Source: Nitrosopumilus sp. UBA526
Lineage (GTDB): Archaea > Thermoproteota > Nitrososphaeria > Nitrososphaerales > Nitrosopumilaceae
DNA: 40,979 bases
Direction: 5' to 3'
NCBI GenBank assembly: GCA_002506665.1
Contig: DAXZ01000058.1
Span: forward strand, 1-40,979
Both the position numbers and the translations under genes were made by a program. Below are positions 1 to 8,242 of this stretch, in pieces. The notes beneath the pieces were generated by a model. The model did not search any database, had not been told where the DNA came from, and saw only the letters and a program-made list of their open reading frames with translations. Positions within the stretch are counted from its first letter, which is position 1. Every line of letters starts with the position of its first letter.

Positions 1-1972
1 AGGTGCAGTCCAGCTTAGATCAATTGAATTCTTTGTGGGGCCTGAAGCCCGGAGATTAGTTGGTGCTTTTGGCGATGTAGATGGAGTCACCGTACGAGAA
101 GCACTAGCAGGACTATCACCATTATCACTATCTGGATTAGTATAACTAGTGGCAGTTACAGTACAAGAGTAGTCTACACCATTTGTAAGGTTCTCAAAAG
201 TAAAAGAGAGTATATCTGGATCAACTATCTTGAATACGGTATCGGTTTGATCAGACGGCACACATTGTATATAATACTCATCCACATCAAGACCGCTAGT
301 TTCAGGTAGAATCTCTACCCAACTTAGACTGAGTTCTCTGTCACCTGCTTGTATATCACTGATGACGGGTCTACCTAGTGACGACCCATAAGGTGTTCCA
401 TATACTGGTTCAGAATATACAAAGTCACCATCAGTTTTGACACCTACCCGTACCTCATACGTGTGACCATTTGTCAATCCGTCAATATCAGAATTTAATG
501 CGACACCTGCATCCAGAGGTGTGTAAGCGACATTAGAATCACGTTCTCTATATTGTACCTGATATGCAGTGATGGTACCACCTGCGGTCTCTTCAGGTTC
601 AGTCCAAATCACATAAAGTGAGTTCGCAGAATCACTAGTTACTTCGACGTTAGATGGAGGGTCTATGCCGCTAGAAGTAGGTGTTGCAGATATAACATCA
701 GAATATTCACTGTTACCGGCACTGCTTGTAGCTAGTATTTGATAATCGTATGTCACATCGTTTGTCGGTGAGGTGTGAGTGTATGACCTGTCAGTAGATT
801 GGGGAGTTGCAAGGTTGGCAAAGTCTACTGAACCGATGCGTGATTGTATTACATAACCTGTTATTGTAGAGCCGTTGGTAGTAGGTTCAGTCCATGTTAG
901 TACGACTTGGCCATCTTCTGGTGTTGCAGTCAGGACTGGTTTGTCGGGTGCAACAGGTGTAACTGCAGTTTTTGCAGAGTCTGATTCAGAAGCGTCACCG
1001 GTAGTTTCAGAGTTTTTGGCAGCTGCTGTAAAGTAGTATGTGGTATCGGCATCCAGACCGGTAACAGTAATAGATGTGTCTGGGCTGGCATCATGAACAA
1101 ATGGTTGGGTAATCTCAGTTGCAGATTTGCTGTACAATATGACATAGTCGATAATTGGAGAACTGCCAATCTCTGTAGGTGCAGTCCAGGTCAGTCTGAT
1201 TGAATCATCATCAATTACAGTTGCTGCAAGGACTGTTGGCTTGTCGGGTGCAATAGGTATAACCGTGGGAGTTACAGGCCCAGAATTAGACTGACCACGT
1301 CCCTTAGTTGTATCTAGAGAGTTTGTGGCAGATACACCACAATTGTACTCGACATCATTTACAAGACCCGTAATAGTAGCGCTGAATGTATCGGCGCCAA
1401 CATCTGCAAACCCTACAACAGAGCCACCAGTAGTACATTCTATACGATAAGCAGTTATTGAAGCACCGCCATTAGCTATAGGTACCTCCCATGTTACTAT
1501 TACCAGTCCGTTACCTAGTTCTAGACCAAGGTTGAGAGGTATGCTAGGTGAGCGAACATATAGTTTAGACTCGGGCTGTGTGTATACATAATTACCATCA
1601 GTTTTGACACCTACCTGTACATCGTACGTTTTACCTAACTCTAATGACGCATGTGGAATTAGATAATATAGACTGGTGAGGGGAATCGAAAACTCCTTAA
1701 CTGTATAATCACCGTCGAAAGTATTCAATTTATAGCCTACTGCATAACCAGTGATCTCACCACCAGGGGTGGCAGGTGCACGCCAATTCACATTTATTCC
1801 GTCGCTAGGATCAACAGTTACTCTGAAATCAGTTGGTGCGGTAGGTGCAGCAAAGGCAGTTCCTGCCAGCGGAATCATAATGACTGTAACAAGTAATGCC
1901 AAGAGAACCGCATTCGTGCATTTTAGACGATAAAAGGTATAATATAGAGAATTCGCCCCCCCCCCCCTGCAT
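1..1972 (-). CDS. Exported fibronectin type III array protein, C-terminus cut by window edge, start out of frame
   Basis: An uninterrupted minus-strand frame runs from about 1977 to the window start. After a basic stretch (YRLK) comes a hydrophobic segment (NAVLLALLVTVIMIPLAG) ending in a signal-peptidase-like TAFA, then about six and a half FnIII modules of about 90 residues. Module starts read APTAPTDFRV, SPSIPLNLGL, APDKPTVLAA, APDKPVLTAT, DPPSNVEVTS, GRPVISDIQA and KAPTNLRASG, with the usual W and Y-x-V core pattern (NGHTYEVRV, DLSWTAP). FnIII arrays usually mediate surface adhesion; that role is inferred. The frame has no ATG, GTG or TTG before the signal peptide. The ATG at 1972-1970 is one base out of frame because the intervening G tract has 12 bases; 11 or 14 would join it. 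A TATA-like element lies about 35-40 bases upstream. The C-terminus and anchor are not visible. Confidence 0.85.
1956..1967. repeat. Homopolymer tract, 12 C (12 G in the gene sense)
   Basis: Twelve uninterrupted C on the plus strand lie directly behind the ATG CA of the minus-strand FnIII gene. The tract would encode glycines. With 12 bases the frame from the ATG ends at a stop at the start of module 1; with 11 or 14 it enters the signal peptide and the FnIII array. No comparable homopolymer occurs elsewhere in the window. It may be a slipped-strand switch or a base-calling error. Confidence 0.95.
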
Positions 1973-2005
1973 GATCTTTAGAAGGGTGTCGCATACCAAG
2001 TCATC

Positions 2006-2014
2006 TATATAAAA
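2006..2014 (-). promoter_or_regulatory. TATA box of the FnIII gene
   Basis: The minus strand reads TTTTATATA, a good archaeal TATA box. Transcription starting about 25 bases downstream would begin near 1984, leaving a leader of about 12 bases before the ATG at 1972. No Shine-Dalgarno sequence is seen in that leader. Confidence 0.6.
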
Positions 2015-2083
2015 TGTTATTAAACATTACTCTACAATCCAGATGTTGGAGAATGGCTTACGCAGGAGATGTTTAATAATATT
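2013..2083. repeat. Imperfect inverted repeat between divergent promoters
   Basis: Positions 2013-2027 (AATGTTATTAAACAT) and 2069-2083 (ATGTTTAATAATATT) are inverted copies matching at 14 of 15 positions, with 41 bases between them. The left arm abuts the TATA box of the FnIII gene. It could be a paired operator or a chance product of AT-rich DNA. Confidence 0.5.
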
Positions 2084-2125
2084 TCAGATAAAAGGTGTAA
2101 CATGTGTGTTCAAGTACATTAATTG

Positions 2126-2131
2126 TTATAT
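2126..2131 (+). promoter_or_regulatory. TATA box of the gene at 2156
   Basis: TTATAT lies about 27 bases before the TTG at 2156. That spacing puts the transcript start at or next to the start codon, so the mRNA is probably leaderless. Confidence 0.45.
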
Positions 2132-2155
2132 GAGTAAGTTCAGAACTAGTTCAAA

Positions 2156-2446
2156 TTGCAAAAAATTGATTATCAAGGCAGGGTTTGGGTATTAAATTAC
2201 AACAACCCAAAGCCACTACTAGACCATGCCATCCATATGCTAGAAAGACATGGGGTCAGGCGTGAGGATATGGAGATTACTGAAACGCCAAAGGCGGCCG
2301 TAGGAGCCATAGTGGTGGAGATTTGGCCATACGAGCTAGTCATTGCAAGGGTCAGAACTACCCGAAACGACTCTTTTATCAGCGGTACCGAGTTTACAAT
2401 TGAGTTAAAGTTAGATGAGAACGGAGAGTACATGGATTATCTTTGA
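2156..2446 (+). CDS. Conserved-looking hypothetical protein, 96 aa
   Basis: I do not recognise this family. It is a soluble, charged 96-residue protein with no signal or membrane segment, and motifs such as PKPLLDHAIHMLERHGV and IVVEIWPYELVIARVRTT. The start is TTG at 2156, chosen because a TATA-like TTATAT sits about 27 bases upstream and no better start lies between. The stop overlaps the TTG of the next gene by four bases (TTGA), so the two are probably co-transcribed and translationally coupled. Confidence 0.7.
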   Translation: MQKIDYQGRVWVLNYNNPKPLLDHAIHMLERHGVRREDMEITETPKAAVGAIVVEIWPYELVIARVRTTRNDSFISGTEFTIELKLDENGEYMDYL

Positions 2447-3108
2447 AAAAAATAAAGATACAAAACATTACAATTGCCGCAGTAGCTATAATACTAGTTG
2501 TAGCAGTCATAGCATACAGTTATTCAGCAGATCAGACAAAACAGAAAGGATCCCAGTTTGGAAAAGAGTTGGAACAGATTCAGCAGGATGTTGCAGAGTT
2601 GCAGACAAGATTTTATTCTGAAAAGACTAAACATGACGAGGGAGACATCTCAAAAGAAGAGCTATCAGAATATTACAAAAAACACGTAAACAGGTTTGAG
2701 AAAATCATCTCAAGATATGATAAATTGTCAATACCCGAGTCATTTGTGAGTGCAGTGGCACTCTTCAAGATTTCATCAGAGACGCAGCTGGCAAGTGACA
2801 TTGAGTATATCAGATGGATCAGCACGGGGGACGAATCAGCCAAAGTGAGATCAGATACGCAGATTCAAGAGTCCTATGACTATGAGAATCTAGGATTAGC
2901 AGTATTTCAGAGGGCAAAGGCAGGAGTAACTGCCTTTGATGAGGCAGAAAAATTTTCGCCGCCAAGTGATATACTCGGGCAAAAAGTAATTCAGATCTCT
3001 GAGAATATGAAAGACAGGTGTTATCGGGAATTCAAAAGCGAGTCAGACCCAGAGTGGTTAGACTGTATCAATGACGCCAAAGAATGGAAAATAAAACATC
3101 TCCCATAA
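2443..3108 (+). CDS. Membrane-anchored hypothetical protein with helical extracellular domain
   Basis: This 221-residue protein has one N-terminal membrane segment (about residues 7-26, ITIAAVAIILVVAVIAYSY). A long, charged, mostly helical domain follows, rich in E, K and Q and with coiled-coil character near residues 33-100. Four Cys-free heptad-like stretches precede a C-terminal pair of cysteines (CYREF, WLDCIND). The TTG start overlaps the upstream stop. It is likely anchored in the membrane with its domain outside the cell, but the function is unknown. It converges with the next minus-strand gene with only two bases between stops. Confidence 0.75.
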   Translation: MKKIKIQNITIAAVAIILVVAVIAYSYSADQTKQKGSQFGKELEQIQQDVAELQTRFYSEKTKHDEGDISKEELSEYYKKHVNRFEKIISRYDKLSIPESFVSAVALFKISSETQLASDIEYIRWISTGDESAKVRSDTQIQESYDYENLGLAVFQRAKAGVTAFDEAEKFSPPSDILGQKVIQISENMKDRCYREFKSESDPEWLDCINDAKEWKIKHLP

Positions 3109-3110
3109 TA

Positions 3111-3566
3111 TCATAGCAGGGCAGATTCTTGTAGTGTATCCATGATGCCGGAGAGTTCCTCTAGCAATGATGCCTCTTCAAGAGGAGTAGGTTTTGAGAG
3201 TCTCACGGGAAATGTAATAGTCAGCATGTCCTGATCCGTATGAGAGATCCTAATGGAGTGGCGGAGATAGTCATGTTCAGACAAGAACCTCTTCCATTTT
3301 TGCAGATGCTCATTGACCCGATTCACCTGATCCTCAACATTAGTCAAAGAGGTATCCAGGTCAGTATCAAACAGGCCAAATTTTACAAGTGGAACCATTA
3401 TTATCCCGCCGGGGATTTTCTCATGATTCTTGAGCATTAATGAGACTGTCTCCTCAGCATTATCTTTTGGCAAATTCCCGTAATCTGGATCAAAATAGCC
3501 TGCAATCAGTTTTTTTGAATCATATATTCTAAAATACCCCTCATCAAACTCTAATTTCCACAACAA
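3111..3566 (-). CDS. Hypothetical protein, 151 aa
   Basis: This soluble protein is not recognised. The N-terminal half looks beta-rich (KLEFDEGYFRIYDSKKLIAGY, FDPDYGNLP). The C-terminal half contains an amphipathic helix (VNRVNEHLQKWKRFLSEHD) and a strand-like segment (DMLTITFPVRL). It uses a TTG start at 3566; no ATG occurs near the N-terminus except internal ones. Its stop lies two bases from the stop of the convergent membrane protein gene. Confidence 0.7.
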   Translation of the reverse strand: MLWKLEFDEGYFRIYDSKKLIAGYFDPDYGNLPKDNAEETVSLMLKNHEKIPGGIIMVPLVKFGLFDTDLDTSLTNVEDQVNRVNEHLQKWKRFLSEHDYLRHSIRISHTDQDMLTITFPVRLSKPTPLEEASLLEELSGIMDTLQESALL

Positions 3567-3634
3567 CTAGAAGGATAATTCGTCAATAAATAAACGATTA
3601 ATCATTAAATAAACTAGAGACCTGAGAAGAGACG

Positions 3635-3952
3635 ATGACAATTTCCAAAGAGAACAGGGATTTCATAGACAGCTTGATTGATTATTACATAAGCGAGTCA
3701 GAGTCATACAAACAGATAGCAGAAAATTTTGTTCCTGAGATAGGGTCGGTGCCAGATACGGCATTTGGAATAATCACGGGGTGTGTATATTCTGGATTTC
3801 TGCAGGCATATCAGAATCAGCAACAGAGCCCAAGCTTGGAGGATGTAAAAGAGTTTAATCATATAATAAAACAGCGAGCCGCTTTAATCAAAAAAGCCAT
3901 ACTAGAACCTTGCAGGCCAACAGAGGTCATAGATAAAAAGCCAAGAGAGTAG
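3635..3952 (+). CDS. Small hypothetical protein, 105 aa
   Basis: An ATG-started soluble protein of unknown function, predicted to be mostly helical (NRDFIDSLIDYYISESESYK, SLEDVKEFNHIIKQRAALIK). A TATA-like CATTAAATAA ends about 24 bases before the ATG, so the transcript is probably leaderless. No signal peptide, metal motif or known domain is visible. A short membrane peptide gene follows 31 bases downstream. Confidence 0.7.
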   Translation: MTISKENRDFIDSLIDYYISESESYKQIAENFVPEIGSVPDTAFGIITGCVYSGFLQAYQNQQQSPSLEDVKEFNHIIKQRAALIKKAILEPCRPTEVIDKKPRE

Positions 3953-3983
3953 AGTTTAATTCCAACAGTCATAAATAGATTTC

Positions 3984-4076
3984 ATGGGGATTGATGGAAG
4001 CAAGATAATTTTTGGGCTAGGAGTAGCAGCAGCTGTAGTGACGGCAGGTATTGCACTATATTTTTCAATTCGTTAG
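3984..4076 (+). CDS. 30-residue single-membrane-segment peptide, possibly the N-terminus of the next ORF
   Basis: ATG at 3984 opens a frame of 30 codons ending at TAG 4074-4076. It reads MGIDGSKIIFGLGV followed by an alanine/valine-rich helix ending FSIR, a good single membrane anchor. A TATA-like TTTAATT lies about 28 bases upstream. Without one base at the CGT TAG junction the frame would continue into the soluble ORF downstream (FSIR then RDKSSQG). Either this is a true small protein or the anchor of a frameshifted larger one. Confidence 0.5.
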   Translation: MGIDGSKIIFGLGVAAAVVTAGIALYFSIR

Positions 4077-4110
4077 AGATAAATCATCACAAGGTACAGA
4101 AGTGGATGTA

Positions 4111-4431
4111 ATGTCAGATACAAACGAGTTTAAGGTCACACAGATAGTAGATAACGGCCAGATGGTACAGCTGACTTTGATTGAGAATATCTCAACTGAG
4201 CCCATCTCACAAAAACAGATGATAATTGAGAGCGTCTCAAAAAAACTTGATGTCGAGACCAAAGAACATGTAATGCCGCTGCTAGAGGCAATTCTGCAAG
4301 CACAGCCGACAGTAAACATAAAGTCATATCAGCAGACCCAGATAACTATTGCAATGCCAAGATCAAGATATGACAGCATGCAAAGACCACGAGTCGGAGA
4401 TATAATAGAGATAGATTTGAAAAAGACCTAG
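4111..4431 (+). CDS. Hypothetical protein, start uncertain, possibly frameshifted from its membrane anchor
   Basis: From ATG 4111 this encodes 106 residues (MSDTNEFKVTQIVDNGQ to the end IIEIDLKKT). The frame is open back to TTG 4051, and GTG 4102 with AGGT six bases before it is another candidate. The sequence looks like a small soluble domain with alternating strands and one helix. The 30-codon membrane peptide just upstream is in the -1 frame relative to this ORF, so the native protein may be membrane-anchored through a +1 shift near 4074. Function unknown. Its TAG shares the CTAG palindrome with the stop of the convergent gene. Confidence 0.65.
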   Translation: MSDTNEFKVTQIVDNGQMVQLTLIENISTEPISQKQMIIESVSKKLDVETKEHVMPLLEAILQAQPTVNIKSYQQTQITIAMPRSRYDSMQRPRVGDIIEIDLKKT

Positions 4432-6452
4432 AGCTCCTCCGAGTTTACCTCATCAAGTGTGTAGAGAGGCAGGGAGCACGCAAAGTCCTTGCATACAAAG
4501 ACGGATGTTTTATCTTTGAATGATTTTCCGGCAAAGAAAGGATATTCTGAAAGATTTTGCAGCTGAGACTGATTCTGAATGGTAACTAGGACCGAGTTTG
4601 GCATATAATTTAGATAGAGAGATTTGCACATTTCAGAGTTTTCGGTATTGAGCAGAGTTATTTCTACAGGTTTTTGAATATACATAGAAATTGTATTTAG
4701 CAGGTATCCAAACCCAAACGGATTTTCGGCGGCCGTCTGTGCCTGTGATTCCATAATTTTTGTGGCAATTTCAAGAAAGGCAGGCCTGTGTGACAGATGG
4801 TACAGTTTGAGCATAACATGTGCTGATACGGAATTTCCAGAAGGTAAAGACAGGTCATAGTTGCTCTTTGGCCTGATGATTAGTCTTTCATGATCATCAG
4901 ATGTCATAAAAAAGCTATTGTTCTCCGAGTCCCAGAAATGCTCTATCAGGTATTGCCCCAGCTTTAGAGATAGTTTGAGATATTCCGAGTCAGGTTCAAT
5001 CTCAAATACATCTAGCAGGGCATTGGCAAGATAGGAATAGTCTTCTAGGTATCCATCAATCTTTGCAGTCTTGTTTTTGTAGGTTCGTAACAGCCTTTCA
5101 TCAACAAAGAGATTCTGTGTGATAAAAGAGAGGCATTTTTTTGCGGCGTCAAGATACCTAATATCACCTGTGACACGGTACCCTTTTGCAAATGCCGTTA
5201 TCATCAACGAGTTCCACGAGACTAGAACCTTGTCATCGAGTCCCGGAGGGATTCGGGATGAGCGAGCATCTAACAGCTTTGCAGAGCATGAATCCAGAGT
5301 CCTTTTGGCATCTGATTCTGAGATTCCAAAATGAAACGCCACTGCAGAGATCTCAAGGTTGTTGCACAAGATATTATTTCCCTCCCAGTTTCCCCCGTCA
5401 GTAACATCATAGTACAAACAAAATAGGTCTGCATCACTGCCAAGAATCTCTTTGATCTCACTCTTTTTCCACACATAGAATTTTCCCTCTACTCCTTCAG
5501 AATCAGCATCATACGCAGAGTAGAATCCGCCTTCTGGAGAGGCCATCTCACGTAGAACAAAATCAAGTGTTTTTTGCAAGACACCAAGGTAAAATGGATC
5601 CTTTGTGATCTGGTAGGCTTCGGCATAATTTACAGGAATCAGGGCATTGTCATAGAGCATCTTTTCAAAATGTGGAACAAGCCATTTTGCATCAGTAGAG
5701 TATCTAGAGAATCCGCCTCCGATTTGATCAAATATCCCTCCGTTTGCCATTTTTTTGAGAGTTTTGAGTGCAAATTCATTAAACTTTGTCAGGCCAGACA
5801 TCTTGGAGTATCTAAACAGAAAAGATACGTTTGCAGCATTGGGAAATTTTGGTGCAGAACCAAATCCGCCAAAAGTTGCATCACACAACTGAAACAGGTT
5901 CATTGCTGCCTCATCAAGAATAGCTCGCTCTAGTTTTGAGGTTTGGGCAGTCTCTGTTTTCTGTAATGAATCAATGAATTTTTGGGCAGATTTTTGAATG
6001 TCTTGGGGTTTCTCTTGCCATGCCTGGGAGAGCTGTCTGCAGAGACTCTCAAAGCCCGGCCTTCCATGGGAATCCAAGACAGGAAAGAAAGTTCCGGCAT
6101 AAAATGGCCTTTGGTCAGGAGTAAGAAAGATGCTCAAGGGCCACCCGCCTTGGCCTGTTGCAATCTGACAGACCTTTTGGTATACATCATCGATGTCAGG
6201 CCTCTCTTCTCTGTCAACTTTGATGTTAATGAAATTTTCATTCATGAATTTGGCAACTGACTCGTTCTCAAAGGATTCGTGTGCCATGACATGACACCAG
6301 TGGCATGCGCTGTACCCGATGCTTAGAAAGATTGGTTTGTTCTCCTCTTTTGCTTTCTTTAATGCATCATCATTCCATGCATGCCACTCGACGGGATTAT
6401 CGGCATGCTGGAGCAGGTACGGACTAGTCTCGTTTATGAGATTGTTTGCCAT
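4428..6452 (-). CDS. Thioredoxin domain-containing protein, YyaL/DUF255 family
   Basis: At 674 residues this has the usual length of the YyaL/SPATA20 family. The N-terminus opens MANNLINETSPYLLQHADNP, and the thioredoxin-like domain has a C-H-W-C centre at residues 50-53 (SACHWCHVMAHESF), followed by VDREERPD and GGWPLSIFLTP. The rest resembles an (alpha/alpha)6 toroid like GH76/AGE enzymes (GGFGSAPKFPN, DQIGGGFSRYSTD, HFEKMLYDNA). The biochemical role of the family is not settled; redox or sugar-related activities have been proposed. The ATG at 6452 has a TAAATAC TATA-like box about 27 bases upstream. Confidence 0.92.
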   Translation of the reverse strand: MANNLINETSPYLLQHADNPVEWHAWNDDALKKAKEENKPIFLSIGYSACHWCHVMAHESFENESVAKFMNENFINIKVDREERPDIDDVYQKVCQIATGQGGWPLSIFLTPDQRPFYAGTFFPVLDSHGRPGFESLCRQLSQAWQEKPQDIQKSAQKFIDSLQKTETAQTSKLERAILDEAAMNLFQLCDATFGGFGSAPKFPNAANVSFLFRYSKMSGLTKFNEFALKTLKKMANGGIFDQIGGGFSRYSTDAKWLVPHFEKMLYDNALIPVNYAEAYQITKDPFYLGVLQKTLDFVLREMASPEGGFYSAYDADSEGVEGKFYVWKKSEIKEILGSDADLFCLYYDVTDGGNWEGNNILCNNLEISAVAFHFGISESDAKRTLDSCSAKLLDARSSRIPPGLDDKVLVSWNSLMITAFAKGYRVTGDIRYLDAAKKCLSFITQNLFVDERLLRTYKNKTAKIDGYLEDYSYLANALLDVFEIEPDSEYLKLSLKLGQYLIEHFWDSENNSFFMTSDDHERLIIRPKSNYDLSLPSGNSVSAHVMLKLYHLSHRPAFLEIATKIMESQAQTAAENPFGFGYLLNTISMYIQKPVEITLLNTENSEMCKSLYLNYMPNSVLVTIQNQSQLQNLSEYPFFAGKSFKDKTSVFVCKDFACSLPLYTLDEVNSEEL

Positions 6453-6498
6453 GGATTAATCATATTTGTTTGAATATTAGTATTTAATTGTCAAGATA

Positions 6499-6738
6499 TC
6501 ACCAGATGCCTTTACCCTCGGTTAGCTCATAAATTCTAACGTTGATCTTGCCAAGTAATTTTACTTTGGATTTATGTGCTTTTTTATCATGACCATAGTT
6601 CTTTTTTTCAACTAATTCCTGTAGCCGCTGTAGTTGTGCCAAAGAGAGTTTGTTGAATTCGTGTTTAGAACTAGCAATGGCACGTAGCATCTTTATTCTT
6701 TCATTGTCCTCATCAGTCATTTCAGCCATATTGGTCAT
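6499..6738 (-). CDS. Small basic hypothetical protein, 79 aa
   Basis: A lysine-rich soluble protein with a helical middle (HEFNKLSLAQLQRLQELVEKK) and a basic stretch (HDKKAHKSKVKLLGKINVR). It could bind nucleic acid, but no known domain is identified. The start is ATG 6738; ATG 6729 (MAEMTDED) is an alternative. A TATA-like TTAATTGT lies about 20-27 bases upstream. It is on the same strand as the YyaL-family gene, 46 bases before it. Confidence 0.6.
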   Translation of the reverse strand: MTNMAEMTDEDNERIKMLRAIASSKHEFNKLSLAQLQRLQELVEKKNYGHDKKAHKSKVKLLGKINVRIYELTEGKGIW

Positions 6739-6890
6739 TTTGTCAATTTTACAATTAAGTCTTGACGTAACAGTATTCTTGGATATTTGGGGTCCCCATC
6801 ATAATGGCAAAATTTCCAGTCACTGAAATGCCAGAATCAGGCAAAGACAATAACAAATCTTAAAATTTCGTGGTTTTTCTTTGTGAAATT

Positions 6891-7925
6891 ATGGAAAAGA
6901 TGCGTGCCATGATACTTGATAAATGTGCAAAGATTGAGACAAATCCCCTGAAACTCGTCGAGATAGACAGACACAAGATAGAAAGACCAAACGAGATTTT
7001 ACTAAAGATCGAGGCCTGTGGGGTTTGCCATTCACAGCTTCATGGCATAGAGGGGGATTGGAAAGATATTGGAATTCCGCCAGTATTGCCAACTGTTCCA
7101 GGCCATGAGGTCGTCGGAAAAATAGTACAGATAGGGGAGAGTGTCTCAAAATTCAAGGTCGGTGACAGGGCAGGAGTTACCCCACTCTTGGAGGCATGTA
7201 AAGACTGTCAGTACTGCAAGGCAGGACGAGAGTACCTTTGTGAATCATCTGTAATTACTGGCGAGTCCTTCAAAGGAGGATACACAGAATACATTACTGT
7301 TGTTGAGGACTTTGCAACCAGAGTTCCTGACAGCATGACGCCAGAATATGCAGCCCCATTATTTTGTGCAGGAATAACAGCATACAAGGCAGTAAAAGCC
7401 GCAGAGCCAAAACAGAATAAAAAGATGGGAATCTTTGGAATCGGAGGTGTAGGTCACATGGCAATACAGTTTGCAAGGATAGAGGGTTGTGATGTGGTTG
7501 CAGTGTCTAGGTCTCAGAATCATCTTGATGTGGCAAAAAGACTAGGTGCATCTGATGTGATGGCATTTTCTGAAAAACAGCCAGAGTTTCTAGACGCACT
7601 AAAGGAGAGACACGGTATGCTAGATGCTGCAATAGTATTTGCACCAGCAGACATTGTAACTGATACTGCAATAAAGTCAGTAAAGAAGGGGGGATTGATT
7701 GTGATTGCAACCGTAGGTGAGAACCCAACATTCATGGCGTTTGAGGAAAAAACAATCCGTGGAACACTCATAGGCTCTACTAAAGACATGGAGCAGGTAA
7801 TCAAGATATGTGACAAAGAAAATATCGAGGTGATAACTCAGACATTCCCATTAGAAGAGGCAAATGATGTACTCAGAAAGCTAAAATATTCAGAGATTAA
7901 AGCAAGGGCGGTCTTAATCCCATGA
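6891..7925 (+). CDS. Zinc-dependent alcohol dehydrogenase (MDR superfamily)
   Basis: A complete medium-chain dehydrogenase of 344 residues from ATG 6891. Catalytic zinc ligands are C46 (ACGVCHSQLHG), H72-E73 (VPGHEVVG) and C159 (APLFCAGITAYKA). Structural zinc ligands are C103, C106, C109 and C117 (CKDCQYCKAGREYLC). The NAD(P)-binding Rossmann motif GIGGVG is at 183-188. The pattern is closest to the AdhT/cinnamyl-alcohol group that oxidises alcohols or reduces aldehydes; the substrate cannot be read from the sequence. GTG 6870 and ATG 6900 are alternative starts. It has no operon partner. Confidence 0.92.
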   Translation: MEKMRAMILDKCAKIETNPLKLVEIDRHKIERPNEILLKIEACGVCHSQLHGIEGDWKDIGIPPVLPTVPGHEVVGKIVQIGESVSKFKVGDRAGVTPLLEACKDCQYCKAGREYLCESSVITGESFKGGYTEYITVVEDFATRVPDSMTPEYAAPLFCAGITAYKAVKAAEPKQNKKMGIFGIGGVGHMAIQFARIEGCDVVAVSRSQNHLDVAKRLGASDVMAFSEKQPEFLDALKERHGMLDAAIVFAPADIVTDTAIKSVKKGGLIVIATVGENPTFMAFEEKTIRGTLIGSTKDMEQVIKICDKENIEVITQTFPLEEANDVLRKLKYSEIKARAVLIP

Positions 7926-8008
7926 TTTTTGGTATCTGTAGTTAGATGTGTAATCTCTTTTCTGATTTGTTTGTAACAATTAATATAGTAAAATTATTTC
8001 AAAGTGTC

Positions 8009-8242
8009 GTGGACAAACACAGACCGTCAGATGAGATGATTAAAGAGCTCGATAACATGCTATCAAAGCTTAACGCCATGGAGATTGTTGCATCAGAGGG
8101 GTTTCAGAAAAATTCCATAAAGATTCACAGGGCCCTAGTCGAAGGTCAGATGCATTCAATCAACGAATTTCAACACTTGAAAAAAGCAATAGACTTGTTG
8201 ACTGTACAGTTGTTCAAGATTCAAGACGACATTAGGAGTTGA
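8009..8242 (+). CDS. Small helical hypothetical protein
   Basis: From GTG 8009 this encodes 77 residues of charged helix (HRPSDEMIKELDNMLSKLN, HSINEFQHLKKAIDLLTVQ), probably coiled coil. I prefer GTG 8009 because a TATA-like TTAATATA is centred about 26 bases upstream and the extra 21 residues from ATG 7946 look like translated promoter. Function unknown. Its 3' end overlaps the convergent zinc-ribbon gene by 11 bases. Confidence 0.6.
   Translation: MDKHRPSDEMIKELDNMLSKLNAMEIVASEGFQKNSIKIHRALVEGQMHSINEFQHLKKAIDLLTVQLFKIQDDIRS

Noticed and set aside
6804..6863. 19-codon frame starting MAKFPVTEMPESGK before the alcohol dehydrogenase gene
   Set aside because: Too short to support and lies in the promoter region of the next gene.
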